From positions 1 through 15,477 of the forward strand of contig UQCR01000140.1 of NCBI GenBank assembly GCA_900539655.1: 15,477 nt of DNA, written 5' to 3'. How positions within the stretch are numbered: position 1 is the first letter of the stretch; each line of letters starts with the position of its first letter. This stretch comes from an uncultured Robinsoniella sp. (GTDB lineage Bacteria; Bacillota; Clostridia; Lachnospirales; Lachnospiraceae). Below the pieces are notes generated by a model. The model searched no databases. It worked only from the letters and a program-made list of their open reading frames with translations, and was not told the origin of the DNA. A program made the position numbers and the translations under genes. Below, in pieces: positions 1 to 7,143 of the stretch.

Positions 1-222
1 ATTATGGGCATTTAACCGCTTTATTTTAGCCGCATCCTCTTCTGTAAAGCTTTTCCTTTTCCCCAGCTTTTTCAGTATTGTTTGGTACAACACTTTATCC
101 GGTATCCCAGTCTTGTTATTCGGAATAATCTTGCTTTTTGCTGCCATAGTATTCATGGGTAAGAATGCCATCATTAATATCATGATAACAGAGGCAAGCA
201 GGACTTTTTTTATTTTCTTCAT
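1..222 (-). CDS. Secreted protein, N-terminal part (probable leucine-rich-repeat/internalin-like protein), cut by window edge
   Basis: An open frame of 74 codons starts at ATG 222-220 and runs off the left edge without a stop. The first 28 residues form a classical signal peptide: MKKIKK, then a hydrophobic stretch (VLLASVIMILMMAFL) and a probable cleavage after TMAA. The mature start contains IPDKVLYQTILKKLGK and then FTEEDAAKIKRLNA. This resembles the short cap that precedes leucine-rich repeats in many secreted clostridial LRR proteins, where the first strand follows a 'lysine-F-T-x-x-D/E-A' helix. No LRR repeat itself is visible here, so that family call is inference. The ribosome binding site is GGAG, 9 nt before the ATG. 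The gene follows the protease by 37 nt without a terminator, so the two are probably co-transcribed. Confidence 0.7.
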   Translation of the reverse strand, partial: MKKIKKVLLASVIMILMMAFLPMNTMAAKSKIIPNNKTGIPDKVLYQTILKKLGKRKSFTEEDAAKIKRLNAHN

Positions 223-259
223 ATCGCATTTCTCCTTTTTTAAATTTATTTCAACTTTT

Positions 260-2620
260 TTACTTTGTGGTATGTGTCGCATTTTTAATTTTTTTAACGT
301 CACATTGGTCTTCCGCTAATTGCAATTCACTTCCCGCAATATCAATGAAACATTGATATAAATTTTGTCTGGCAAATGTATTATTAAATAGATCCAATGC
401 CCATGCAATATCCTCGTAATCGCCCGCAATACTAGGTTCTGCAGCATCTAAAAGAGCCCACGATACAGCCTCCCTGACCACTTTAATCCTGTTTGGAGCT
501 ACCTTAGGATCGTCTGCTCTATTTGGTTTATCTGGGTAATTTTTATCATCATGGCTTATAAATTTCCCTACTACACCATTATTCTTATACCAAATCCTAT
601 GGGCAAAGGAATCGGAAACAAGGTGTATCGCAACTCCAAATAGGAAGTATTTGCGGTTTGCTTTTGTGTTGCCATATTGGGCAAGAATCTGGCTCCAAGG
701 CATATCCCCAAATTTTGTAGCAGTAATTTTAGATTTGATTTTATTACATATCCTCGCATCCATTCCTATCGGCACTCTTTTAAAAACGGAAGTATCCCCA
801 CCCCTAAGCGCTATCCTTGTTAAAAACAGATAGCAGGATACAAAATTGACAGGGACAACTTCCTTGCCCGGCACCTTATCCCATTTAACACCTCCATGAT
901 ACTCAGGAAAATTACCATATCCGCCTATTTTAACTTCCGATTTATCAGGATATATTGCACCCATTTTTATAATAGCAATAGCCTTAGTATCTAATTCAAA
1001 TTTGCCCTCAGCTTGCTCTTTATCAATCACCGACTGATGGGTTCCTCCATCCCATCTACCTTCCACATACGTCTCATCATCATTAATTTCTTCAAAAGTA
1101 TCAGGCTTATCCGTATTTTCTGGGATAATCTCTTCTCCTGCTATACTTAAATCCTTAAAGTTTTCAGCAAAAGTTTCATACATACTCATTGCATACTCTC
1201 CATCAATCAGTCCACACACATCTGAATTCGAAACGTTTTTAGAGGTAGAATCTATCAATTGTCGAATAAATTCATGAGATTTTGATAAATCTTTTTCCCA
1301 AAGCAAAGATGCTACCCCTACCACATGTGGAACTGCAATACTTGTACCATGCGTTATAGTTGAGCCGCCAAAAAAAGATGAAGTTCGAATCTTTTCTCCC
1401 GGCGCAGCAATATCCAATTCTTTTCCTGTGTTGCTGAATGAACTAATCTCTGCTTCAGTGTTAGTAGATGCTACCGCCATTACTTCTTTAAATGCTGCTG
1501 GATATTCCACTTTAGCAGCGTTATTTCCAGATGCTCCAACCATTAATATACCTGCATCATACGCATCTTCTACTGCCTTTTTCATAGCATTTGAATATGT
1601 GGATGTTCCGAAACTCATATTAATAATATTCACGTCATTGTCGATACACCAGTAAATACCTTTTATAATTCTACTCAAAGGTGCTTTATTTTCACCATCT
1701 AACACTTTTACCGAATATAAATCTACGTTTGGATTAACTCCTTTGATTCCGCCTTCCCCATTTGCACAGATAATAGATGCTATTCCCGTACCATGACCTG
1801 TTAGATCCTGATACATCGGAACTACATAATCTTCTTCTTCAACGAAATTAATGCTATCACCCAGATCAATCCCTTCACTATAGTCTACCCCTGAATCCAA
1901 TAAAGCTACTTTCACTTTAACAATACTTCTTGCATTTGTATTAACTTCATCTGCATTAATTGCCTGTAAGTTCCAATCAGCTTCAACTTCCGTTTCACCT
2001 GCATTGTTCCTTGCTTCCCGCAATTTAAGCTTGTATTCCATTCTTTTTGCTTTATCTAAATCCTCTGTTTCTGTCTCTTCGGTATCTTCTAGCGTAAGAT
2101 TCTCTGTATTTTCAATCGTTTCTGTGCTCTCTGTTGACTTTTCATTAATTTCAGTCTCTTCTGTTACCTCTGTTACAGTTTGGCTTTCTTCTTCACTCTC
2201 AGTAAGAACCGTTTCTGCTTCTGTTCCTTCTGTGACAATCTCTTCTTCCAGTGAATTTGCAGAAATTATGATATCTTCTTCCACAATCAGCCCATCCTTT
2301 TGCTGCAATGCTTCAGCTTCATCAGCTGATAACTCCATCACCGCAATATTATTATCCGCTAATTCTGAATCTTCTTCTGAAATACTAAATGCTCTGCTGG
2401 TAACGTCGTTGAACTCTTTCGAACTGTCTGCCATAACAATATAGGTTTTTGTTTCTGCATCGGTTTCATTTTCTGCACTTGCGATCATCATATTATTACT
2501 GCCAACCAACTGACACATCATTGCGAACACCAAACAGCTACTTACTACTTTTTTGCCTGAATTTTCATCTTTCTCTTCATCGATATTCTCCCTTTTCTCT
2601 TTGGTAGTTTCATTGAACAT
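260..2620 (-). CDS. Secreted subtilisin-like serine protease (S8) with C-terminal phospholipase C-like HxxxDxxxH domain
   Basis: This 786-residue exported peptidase has a charged N-region of about 24 residues and a hydrophobic signal segment near 25-49. Residues 57-120 look like an I9-type propeptide (TYIVMAD, then SADEAEALQQ and VEEDIIISA). Residues 122-190 are a Glu/Thr/Ser-rich linker. The S8 domain spans about 235-470, with Asp242 (LLDSGVD), His276 (GHGTGIAS), the oxyanion Asn366 (GASGNN) and Ser427 (GTSIAVPHV). All catalytic residues are present. Residues 545-770 are not part of S8. They carry FGVAIHLVSDSFAH (His666, Asp670, His674), like the metal-binding helix of zinc-dependent phospholipase C/S1-P1-type proteins; this is a motif-level match only. 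No LPXTG anchor is visible. The start has a weak Shine-Dalgarno site, so an alternative start is possible. LytTR-like repeats lie upstream, and a secreted-protein gene follows. Confidence 0.9.
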   Translation of the reverse strand: MFNETTKEKRENIDEEKDENSGKKVVSSCLVFAMMCQLVGSNNMMIASAENETDAETKTYIVMADSSKEFNDVTSRAFSISEEDSELADNNIAVMELSADEAEALQQKDGLIVEEDIIISANSLEEEIVTEGTEAETVLTESEEESQTVTEVTEETEINEKSTESTETIENTENLTLEDTEETETEDLDKAKRMEYKLKLREARNNAGETEVEADWNLQAINADEVNTNARSIVKVKVALLDSGVDYSEGIDLGDSINFVEEEDYVVPMYQDLTGHGTGIASIICANGEGGIKGVNPNVDLYSVKVLDGENKAPLSRIIKGIYWCIDNDVNIINMSFGTSTYSNAMKKAVEDAYDAGILMVGASGNNAAKVEYPAAFKEVMAVASTNTEAEISSFSNTGKELDIAAPGEKIRTSSFFGGSTITHGTSIAVPHVVGVASLLWEKDLSKSHEFIRQLIDSTSKNVSNSDVCGLIDGEYAMSMYETFAENFKDLSIAGEEIIPENTDKPDTFEEINDDETYVEGRWDGGTHQSVIDKEQAEGKFELDTKAIAIIKMGAIYPDKSEVKIGGYGNFPEYHGGVKWDKVPGKEVVPVNFVSCYLFLTRIALRGGDTSVFKRVPIGMDARICNKIKSKITATKFGDMPWSQILAQYGNTKANRKYFLFGVAIHLVSDSFAHRIWYKNNGVVGKFISHDDKNYPDKPNRADDPKVAPNRIKVVREAVSWALLDAAEPSIAGDYEDIAWALDLFNNTFARQNLYQCFIDIAGSELQLAEDQCDVKKIKNATHTTK

Positions 2621-2719
2621 ATTTCTTGCTAATATGAATCTGGTATGGCCAAATAGTAATATCTTACTCTTCTCCCTTCTTCCTATATTTTCACAAAAAG
2701 TTCACAGTATATTATTAAA

Positions 2720-2767
2720 ATTATACATTATGCCTAAATATATATCACATTTAAATCAAATTCTCAA
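2720..2767 (-). promoter_or_regulatory. Putative promoter of the protease operon
   Basis: On the minus strand, TTGAGA (2767-2762) and TATATT (2742-2737) are separated by 19 bp. A second -10 candidate, TATAAT (2725-2720), lacks a good -35. A weak promoter with a long spacer next to the LytTR-like sites fits an activator-dependent promoter, as at agr P2/P3 in staphylococci. The exact transcription start cannot be decided from sequence alone. Confidence 0.45.
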
Positions 2768-2776
2768 CCATTATTG

Positions 2777-2827
2777 ACTAACTGGTAGCTATTCTCGTCT
2801 AGTTGGTAATTATTCTGGTCTAATTGG
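2777..2827 (-). promoter_or_regulatory. Three LytTR (AgrA-like) direct-repeat binding sites
   Basis: On the minus strand, CCAGTTAGT (2785-2777), CCAACTAGA (2806-2798) and CCAATTAGA (2827-2819) recur at exactly 21-bp intervals (9-bp site plus 12-bp spacer). This matches the known LytTR-family arrangement of 9-bp imperfect direct repeats separated by 12-13 bp, and the first repeat fits the [TA][AC][CA]GTTN[AG][TG] consensus in 8 of 9 positions. The array ends about 10 bp upstream of the proposed -35 box of the protease. The flanking 12-mers are also similar, so the whole 21-bp unit is repeated. Confidence 0.6.
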
Positions 2828-2861
2828 TAATATTGTCCATATCCCTGTTTTGTATTTGTAA

Positions 2862-2892
2862 TAAAATAGAGACATACAAATGTACGCCTCTA
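2862..2892 (-). terminator. Rho-independent terminator of the dapF-dapL operon
   Basis: On the minus strand, TAGAGGCGTACA (2892-2881) pairs with TGTATGTCTCTA (2878-2867), allowing two G-U pairs, and is followed by TTTTAT. It lies about 105 nt after the dapL stop. The sequence between 2621 and 2997 otherwise holds only the protease promoter region, the LytTR-like repeats and one tiny ORF at 2903-2989. Confidence 0.75.
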
Positions 2893-2997
2893 CCCGTAAA
2901 TCTTATTCAACTCTTACATTACAATATGCGCTTTTTCCACTGCTTGTCTTAAGCGTGTTTCTACATTTACCCTTCTTAAGACCAGTCATATGCATTC

Positions 2998-4212
2998 TTA
3001 CATTTTCTTAATTCTGTCAATAGCCGCCACTGTATTTTCATAGCTTCCAAATGCAGTGAGGCGGAAATATCCCTCTCCGCTAGGTCCAAATCCGGATCCA
3101 GGTGTTCCAACCACGTTTGCTTTTTCGAGCAGATAATCAAAGAATTCCCAGGAAGTCATGCCCTTTGGCGTCTGGAGCCAGATATATGGCGCATTGACAC
3201 CACCGGATACGGTATAACCTGCATCCTTTAAGCCATCAAAGATCACTTTCGCATTATTCATATAGTATGCAACCTGCTGTTTTAACTGTTCTTTTCCCTG
3301 AGGCGTATAAACAGCTTCTCCAGCCCTCTGGATGATATAGGGTGCTCCGTTATATTTGGTGCCGTGCCGTCTTGCCCACAGTGAATGAAGAGATACATCT
3401 CCGGCTTTTAATTCTTTTGGGATTACCGTAAAACCAAGGCGTGTCCCAGTGAATCCGGCATTTTTCGAAAAACTGCGGAGTTCAATTGCACAGGTTCTGG
3501 CACCTTCACATTCATAGATAGAATGGGGCACATTTTCTTCTGAAATATATGCTTCATAAGCTGCATCGTATATAATCACGGCACCTTCTTTATTTGCATA
3601 GTCTACCCAGACCTGTAACTGATCTTTTGTCACCGTAGATCCCGTGGGATTATTTGGAAAACAAAGATAGATGATATCCGGCGTCTCTTTCGGAAGTTCC
3701 GGTGCAAAATTATTATCGGCTGTACACGGCATATAGATTACATCACTGCAGGTCTCCGTCCCGGCATCATATGTTCCGGTTCTTCCCGCCATTACATTAG
3801 TATCTACATAAACAGGATATACCGGATCACATACGGCAATCTTATTGTCTACGCTAAATATTTCCTGTATATTGCCGGAATCGCACTTTGCACCGTCCGA
3901 AACAAATATTTCATCTGCCGCTATGCTGCAGCCTCTGTCTGCGTAATCATTTTTTGCAATGGCACTTCTTAAAAATTCATAGCCAAGATCAGGAGCATAG
4001 CCATGAAAGGTTTTAGCATCTGCCATCTCATCAACTGCACTATGCAGAGCTGTGATAATATTCGGTGCCAAAGGCTGAGTAACATCACCAATCCCCAGCC
4101 GGATTATATTCTTATCCGGATTTGCTTCCGTAAATGCTGCAACTTTTTTTCCTATTGTAGAAAACAGATAACTTCCCGGTAATTTTAAATAATTATCATT
4201 AATTTTAAACAT
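2998..4212 (-). CDS. dapL: LL-diaminopimelate aminotransferase
   Basis: This 404-residue fold-type I PLP aminotransferase converts tetrahydrodipicolinate plus glutamate directly into LL-2,6-diaminopimelate and 2-oxoglutarate, bypassing the succinyl or acetyl intermediates of lysine and peptidoglycan synthesis. The DapL-like N-terminus (NDNYLKLPGSYLF), RLGIGDVTQPL (38-48), FPNNPTG (185-191), the cofactor-binding DAAYEAY (216-222) and SFSKNAGFTGTRLGF are all visible. Lys250 in SFSK is the expected Schiff-base lysine. Length is normal for the family (about 400-410). The start is supported by GAGGAGG 5 nt upstream. It lies 55 nt downstream of dapF on the same strand, so the epimerase and aminotransferase acting on consecutive intermediates are probably co-transcribed. 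Both enzymes are cytoplasmic. Confidence 0.96.
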   Translation of the reverse strand: MFKINDNYLKLPGSYLFSTIGKKVAAFTEANPDKNIIRLGIGDVTQPLAPNIITALHSAVDEMADAKTFHGYAPDLGYEFLRSAIAKNDYADRGCSIAADEIFVSDGAKCDSGNIQEIFSVDNKIAVCDPVYPVYVDTNVMAGRTGTYDAGTETCSDVIYMPCTADNNFAPELPKETPDIIYLCFPNNPTGSTVTKDQLQVWVDYANKEGAVIIYDAAYEAYISEENVPHSIYECEGARTCAIELRSFSKNAGFTGTRLGFTVIPKELKAGDVSLHSLWARRHGTKYNGAPYIIQRAGEAVYTPQGKEQLKQQVAYYMNNAKVIFDGLKDAGYTVSGGVNAPYIWLQTPKGMTSWEFFDYLLEKANVVGTPGSGFGPSGEGYFRLTAFGSYENTVAAIDRIKKM

Positions 4213-4267
4213 AGCGGCCTCCTCGCTTAATACATGTTACTTTATCTATGGTTCCAGGTTTGTATTC

Positions 4268-5134
4268 TCATGATTTAGAACTGATTCCGGAAGATTCTTC
4301 CGGTAAAATGATTTCCCCGTCAAATACAACCGTCGCAGGTCCTGTCATATATACACGGTTTGCTTTTTGGTCCCACTCAATTTTCAAATCTCCGCCTAAC
4401 AGCTTTACAGTAACCTCATCCTCCGTATATCCATTTAAAATGGATGCCACTGCTACCGCACAGGCACCGGTACCGCAGGCAAGCGTTTCTCCGGAACCTC
4501 TTTCCCATACACGCATCTCTGCAGTATGCCTGTCTATAATCCGAACAAATTCTGTATTTACCCGATCAGGAAAACAGGGATGATTCTCAAAACCGGGACC
4601 GATTTCTTCGATCTTCATTCCCTTTACATCCTCCACATAAACTATGGTATGTGGATTCCCCATAGATACTGCTGTCATATGATAGTTCTTACCATCCACG
4701 GTAACCGGCTCATCCACCACTCTATCTTTCTGGGAAATAACCGGTATTTTACCAGGTTCCAGTATTGGAGCCCCCATATCTACTTTAACAAAAGCCACCT
4801 TACCCTGTTCTACTGTGAGATGCAGATATTTAATTCCGCTTTTCGTTTCTATGCTGATATCTGTCTGATCTGTCAAACCATAATCATACACATATTTTGC
4901 AACGCACCGTATTCCATTTCCACACATTGCGCCCTGAGAGCCGTCTGCGTTATACATTTCCATCGTAAAATCAGCTTTATCAGAAGGTTTAATCAATATC
5001 AATCCATCTGAACCAATTCCAAAGTGTCTGTCACTGACAAATACTGCCGTCCTGCCCGGATCAGCCACCTGCTCCTGAAAGCAGTTTACATATACATAAT
5101 CATTGCCGATTCCGTGCATCTTTGTAAATTTCAT
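4268..5134 (-). CDS. dapF: Diaminopimelate epimerase
   Basis: This enzyme interconverts LL- and meso-diaminopimelate, the product of DapL, giving the precursor of lysine and peptidoglycan cross-links. It is a cofactor-independent two-cysteine racemase. The family signatures are MKFTKMHGIGNDY at the N-terminus, NADGSQGAMCGNGIRC with one catalytic Cys, the central GNPH, and GSGETLACGTGAC with the second catalytic Cys. Two ATG codons are adjacent (5137 and 5134). The second is preferred because it lies 6 nt after GGAGG rather than 3, and it gives the usual MKFTKMHG start (288 residues). Length is slightly above the typical 270-280 because of a short C-terminal tail (ILPEESSGISSKS). It is the first gene of the dapF-dapL operon. 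Confidence 0.96.
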   Translation of the reverse strand: MKFTKMHGIGNDYVYVNCFQEQVADPGRTAVFVSDRHFGIGSDGLILIKPSDKADFTMEMYNADGSQGAMCGNGIRCVAKYVYDYGLTDQTDISIETKSGIKYLHLTVEQGKVAFVKVDMGAPILEPGKIPVISQKDRVVDEPVTVDGKNYHMTAVSMGNPHTIVYVEDVKGMKIEEIGPGFENHPCFPDRVNTEFVRIIDRHTAEMRVWERGSGETLACGTGACAVAVASILNGYTEDEVTVKLLGGDLKIEWDQKANRVYMTGPATVVFDGEIILPEESSGISSKS

Positions 5135-5174
5135 CATATCCCTCCTCGCTAAAAAGATGGTATTTACGGTGATA

Positions 5175-5203
5175 AGTATAGCATGATCTATTTAAAACCT
5201 CAA
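5175..5203 (-). promoter_or_regulatory. Sigma-A-type promoter of dapF-dapL
   Basis: On the minus strand, TTGAGG (5203-5198), a 17-bp spacer and TATACT (5180-5175) lie about 40 nt upstream of the dapF start. No lysine-riboswitch-like leader fits in the short 5' UTR, so lysine control, if any, is not visible here. Confidence 0.75.
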
Positions 5204-5331
5204 TATTTTTCTTCCCTTTTCATACCCCTGCCGCCATATATGGTACCCCAAAAGTACAAAAATCCATCCCACATACTATTTATAATTAAAAGCATATACT
5301 CCTTCATGAGTAGTGGGAAATAACAGAATTT

Positions 5332-5369
5332 AAGCCGGACAGCCTACTTTAATTAGGTCTGCCCGGCTT
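5332..5369 (-). terminator. Hairpin terminator after the polysaccharide deacetylase
   Basis: AAGCCGG (5332-5338) pairs with CCGGCTT (5363-5369), and the stem continues CAG/CTG and CCTA/TAGG around one mismatch and one bulge. It lies just past the deacetylase stop (5380). The T-tract on the minus strand is poor, so termination efficiency is uncertain. The hairpin insulates the deacetylase from dapF. Confidence 0.6.
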
Positions 5370-5379
5370 TTGCTGCCTG

Positions 5380-6255
5380 TTACTGACGGCTGGACTTTGT
5401 ATCAACACTATTGCCATTCTGTGCTCCATCACTGATCTGTTTCCCTGCCTGATCCATATGGTATTTATCCGTATAGACCAACTGGGATATTGGTACAATT
5501 TCATATCCTTTATCCTGAAGCCCGGTAATGATAGTATCCAGCGCCTGTGCTGTATATTTAGCACCATTGTGCATCAGGATAATTGCTCCTTTGTCCAGGG
5601 CTTTGTTCTGAGTAACAGTCTGGATGATATTCTCCACACCGTAATCCTTCCAGTCCAAGCTGTCAACGCTCCATTGCACCGGAAAATAACCACATTCATA
5701 AGCATCTTTTATCACATGATTATCGTAGTCTCCATAAGGCGGTCGAAACAACTGCATTTCGATTCCCGTCAGTGCTTTTACTTTATCGTGTACTTTCATA
5801 ATTTCCTGTTTGCACTGTTCATCACTCAACTGACTCATATTTTTATGATTTTCACTGTGATTTCCCAGATCATGGCCTGCTGCAGCAATTCGTTTTACAT
5901 CATCCGGAAAAGAATCCACCCATCCGCCTGTCATGAAAAATGTAACATGTACGTTATGTTTTGCCAGAATATCCAATATCTCCTGTGTATCTTCATTTCC
6001 CCAGGCAGCATCAAATGACAGTGCAACCTGGTTTTTCGGAGTATCCACACAGTAAATCGGAAGCTCCCGGCTGCCTACTCTGCTGCTCCCTGCAGTCTGC
6101 AGGGTGATACCTCCAAAACTGTAAATTCCCCCCATTACGAGAACTGCGCACAAAAGCAGAATGCCGATTCCTCTGTATTGATGGAATTTAGTCTCTTTAT
6201 CCGGGCTCGGCTCTGATTCTCTGCCAACATTCTGATTTGTTTGTTTCTCACTCAT
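5380..6255 (-). CDS. PdaB-like polysaccharide deacetylase (carbohydrate esterase 4), membrane-anchored
   Basis: This 291-residue enzyme has a short cytoplasmic N-terminus, a single membrane segment at about 29-49 (GIGILLLCAVLVMGGIYSF) and an extracytoplasmic CE4 NodB domain at about 75-260. CE4 enzymes remove acetyl groups from N-acetyl sugars of peptidoglycan or related polymers. Motif 1 is SFDAAWGNEDT, with the base Asp82 but Ala in place of the usual second Asp of TFDDG. That form resembles the sporulation protein PdaB and its relatives. Motif 2 is HSENH (His133, His137), motif 3 is RPPYG (171-175), and LMHN with His229 corresponds to the LH motif. The tail after 262 is hydrophilic. AGGAGT lies 7 nt before the ATG. 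It is monocistronic, with a terminator downstream. A sporulation role is inferred from family resemblance. Confidence 0.88.
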   Translation of the reverse strand: MSEKQTNQNVGRESEPSPDKETKFHQYRGIGILLLCAVLVMGGIYSFGGITLQTAGSSRVGSRELPIYCVDTPKNQVALSFDAAWGNEDTQEILDILAKHNVHVTFFMTGGWVDSFPDDVKRIAAAGHDLGNHSENHKNMSQLSDEQCKQEIMKVHDKVKALTGIEMQLFRPPYGDYDNHVIKDAYECGYFPVQWSVDSLDWKDYGVENIIQTVTQNKALDKGAIILMHNGAKYTAQALDTIITGLQDKGYEIVPISQLVYTDKYHMDQAGKQISDGAQNGNSVDTKSSRQ

Positions 6256-6399
6256 ATGCCACTCCTAAACATTGGTTCTGCTATAGTATATGAGACACAA
6301 TTTAAGAATATAATGAGAATTTCGACATACAAGCTATCAGTTTGATACCTTCTGAACAAATATAGACAAATATAAATTATTATAAGTACAATAAATGCA

Positions 6400-7143
6400 T
6401 TACTCCCATCGGAATTTTTTAATGGAAATCCATATGCCAACAACAGCTGCCACAATCATAACCACGCTGGGTATTAAGATTTCCGTATTTTCTACTCCCA
6501 TTGCAAACCCCTTCAGTAACTTAATCCCCTGTGTCAAAGGCAGTATGTTGGCTGCTTTCTGCAATGCCAGAGGCAGTATCTCATAAGGAATTGTAGCACC
6601 TGAGAGAAACAGCATCGGAAAATAAACCAGCGTACAGACGAGATTGGCTATTTTAAGGTTTTTGCAGAGACTGGCCAGCATCATTCCAAGAGCATACATG
6701 GATATCAGTACAAGAATATAGGCAAATAAAAAGCCTGTTTTGGAGCCTCTCATCTGATATCCGAATACAAATTTCATCACCAGTAAAATAGCGGTAGCAG
6801 AGACAATGGAATTCAGGAAATTAATGGCTACCTGTACCATCAATAGAAGCATGGGACTCACTGGTGTAACAAAAAAGTGTTTTAATATCTTTTTATCCCG
6901 GTAATCCGAAAGCCCAAGTGGAATCCCCATAAATGCCGTTGCACAGATGCCCACTGTGATCAGTGCCGGAAATGATGCCTCCAGGAAAGAATAGGAGGCT
7001 CCCTCATAAGCAGGCTTGTCTCCACAGATAAATCCTATTAACACGGCTATCCCAATGGGCATCAGAATACCAAAGAATACACCGTCTATCCCTCTGACTG
7101 CGATCTTCCCCTCTATTTTCAGCAATGTCAAAAATCGTTTCAT
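6400..7143 (-). CDS. ABC-2 type transporter permease
   Basis: This 247-residue integral membrane subunit pairs with the upstream ATPase to form an exporter; the substrate is unknown. About six hydrophobic segments are visible: near GVFFGILMPIGIAVLIGFI, the stretch around FPALITVGICATAFMGIPLG, LLMVQVAINFLNSIVSATAILLV, FLFAYILVLISMYALGMMLA, LVCTLVYFPMLFLSGATI and a last one before the terminal KKFRWE. The FLSGATIPYEILPLALQ segment and the amphipathic DYRDKKILKHFFVTPVSP loop are typical of ABC-2 (DrrB/NodJ-like) permeases. The start at 7143 is chosen over an upstream in-frame ATG because GAGGAGG lies 7 nt upstream, and because ATGA overlaps the ATPase stop, indicating translational coupling. No terminator is evident after it. 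Confidence 0.92.
   Translation of the reverse strand: MKRFLTLLKIEGKIAVRGIDGVFFGILMPIGIAVLIGFICGDKPAYEGASYSFLEASFPALITVGICATAFMGIPLGLSDYRDKKILKHFFVTPVSPMLLLMVQVAINFLNSIVSATAILLVMKFVFGYQMRGSKTGFLFAYILVLISMYALGMMLASLCKNLKIANLVCTLVYFPMLFLSGATIPYEILPLALQKAANILPLTQGIKLLKGFAMGVENTEILIPSVVMIVAAVVGIWISIKKFRWE

Noticed and set aside
2004..2444. 146-residue plus-strand frame rich in Ser and Val
   Set aside because: It is the antisense shadow of the Glu/Thr-rich linker of the protease (GAA/ACA read as TTC/TGT); no ribosome binding site or promoter.
2777..2827. Possibility that the three 21-bp units are a small CRISPR array or IS end
   Set aside because: Units are contiguous without spacers and imperfect, and no cas or transposase gene is present; direct-repeat operator explains them better.
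4526..5011. 161-residue plus-strand frame inside dapF
   Set aside because: Antisense to a clearly conserved gene with all motifs; no start signals.
5200..5307. 35-codon minus-strand frame (MKEYMLLIINSMWDG...) between the deacetylase terminator and dapF, with GGAG before an internal ATG
   Set aside because: It overlaps the dapF -35 box, has no visible promoter, and looks compositionally like chance; kept only as a note.
5458..6018. 186-residue plus-strand frame inside the deacetylase
   Set aside because: Antisense shadow of a well-conserved CE4 domain; no ribosome binding site.
6252..6455. 67-residue hydrophobic minus-strand frame between the permease and deacetylase
   Set aside because: It begins inside the permease C-terminus in another frame and has no Shine-Dalgarno site; hydrophobicity comes from AT-rich composition.
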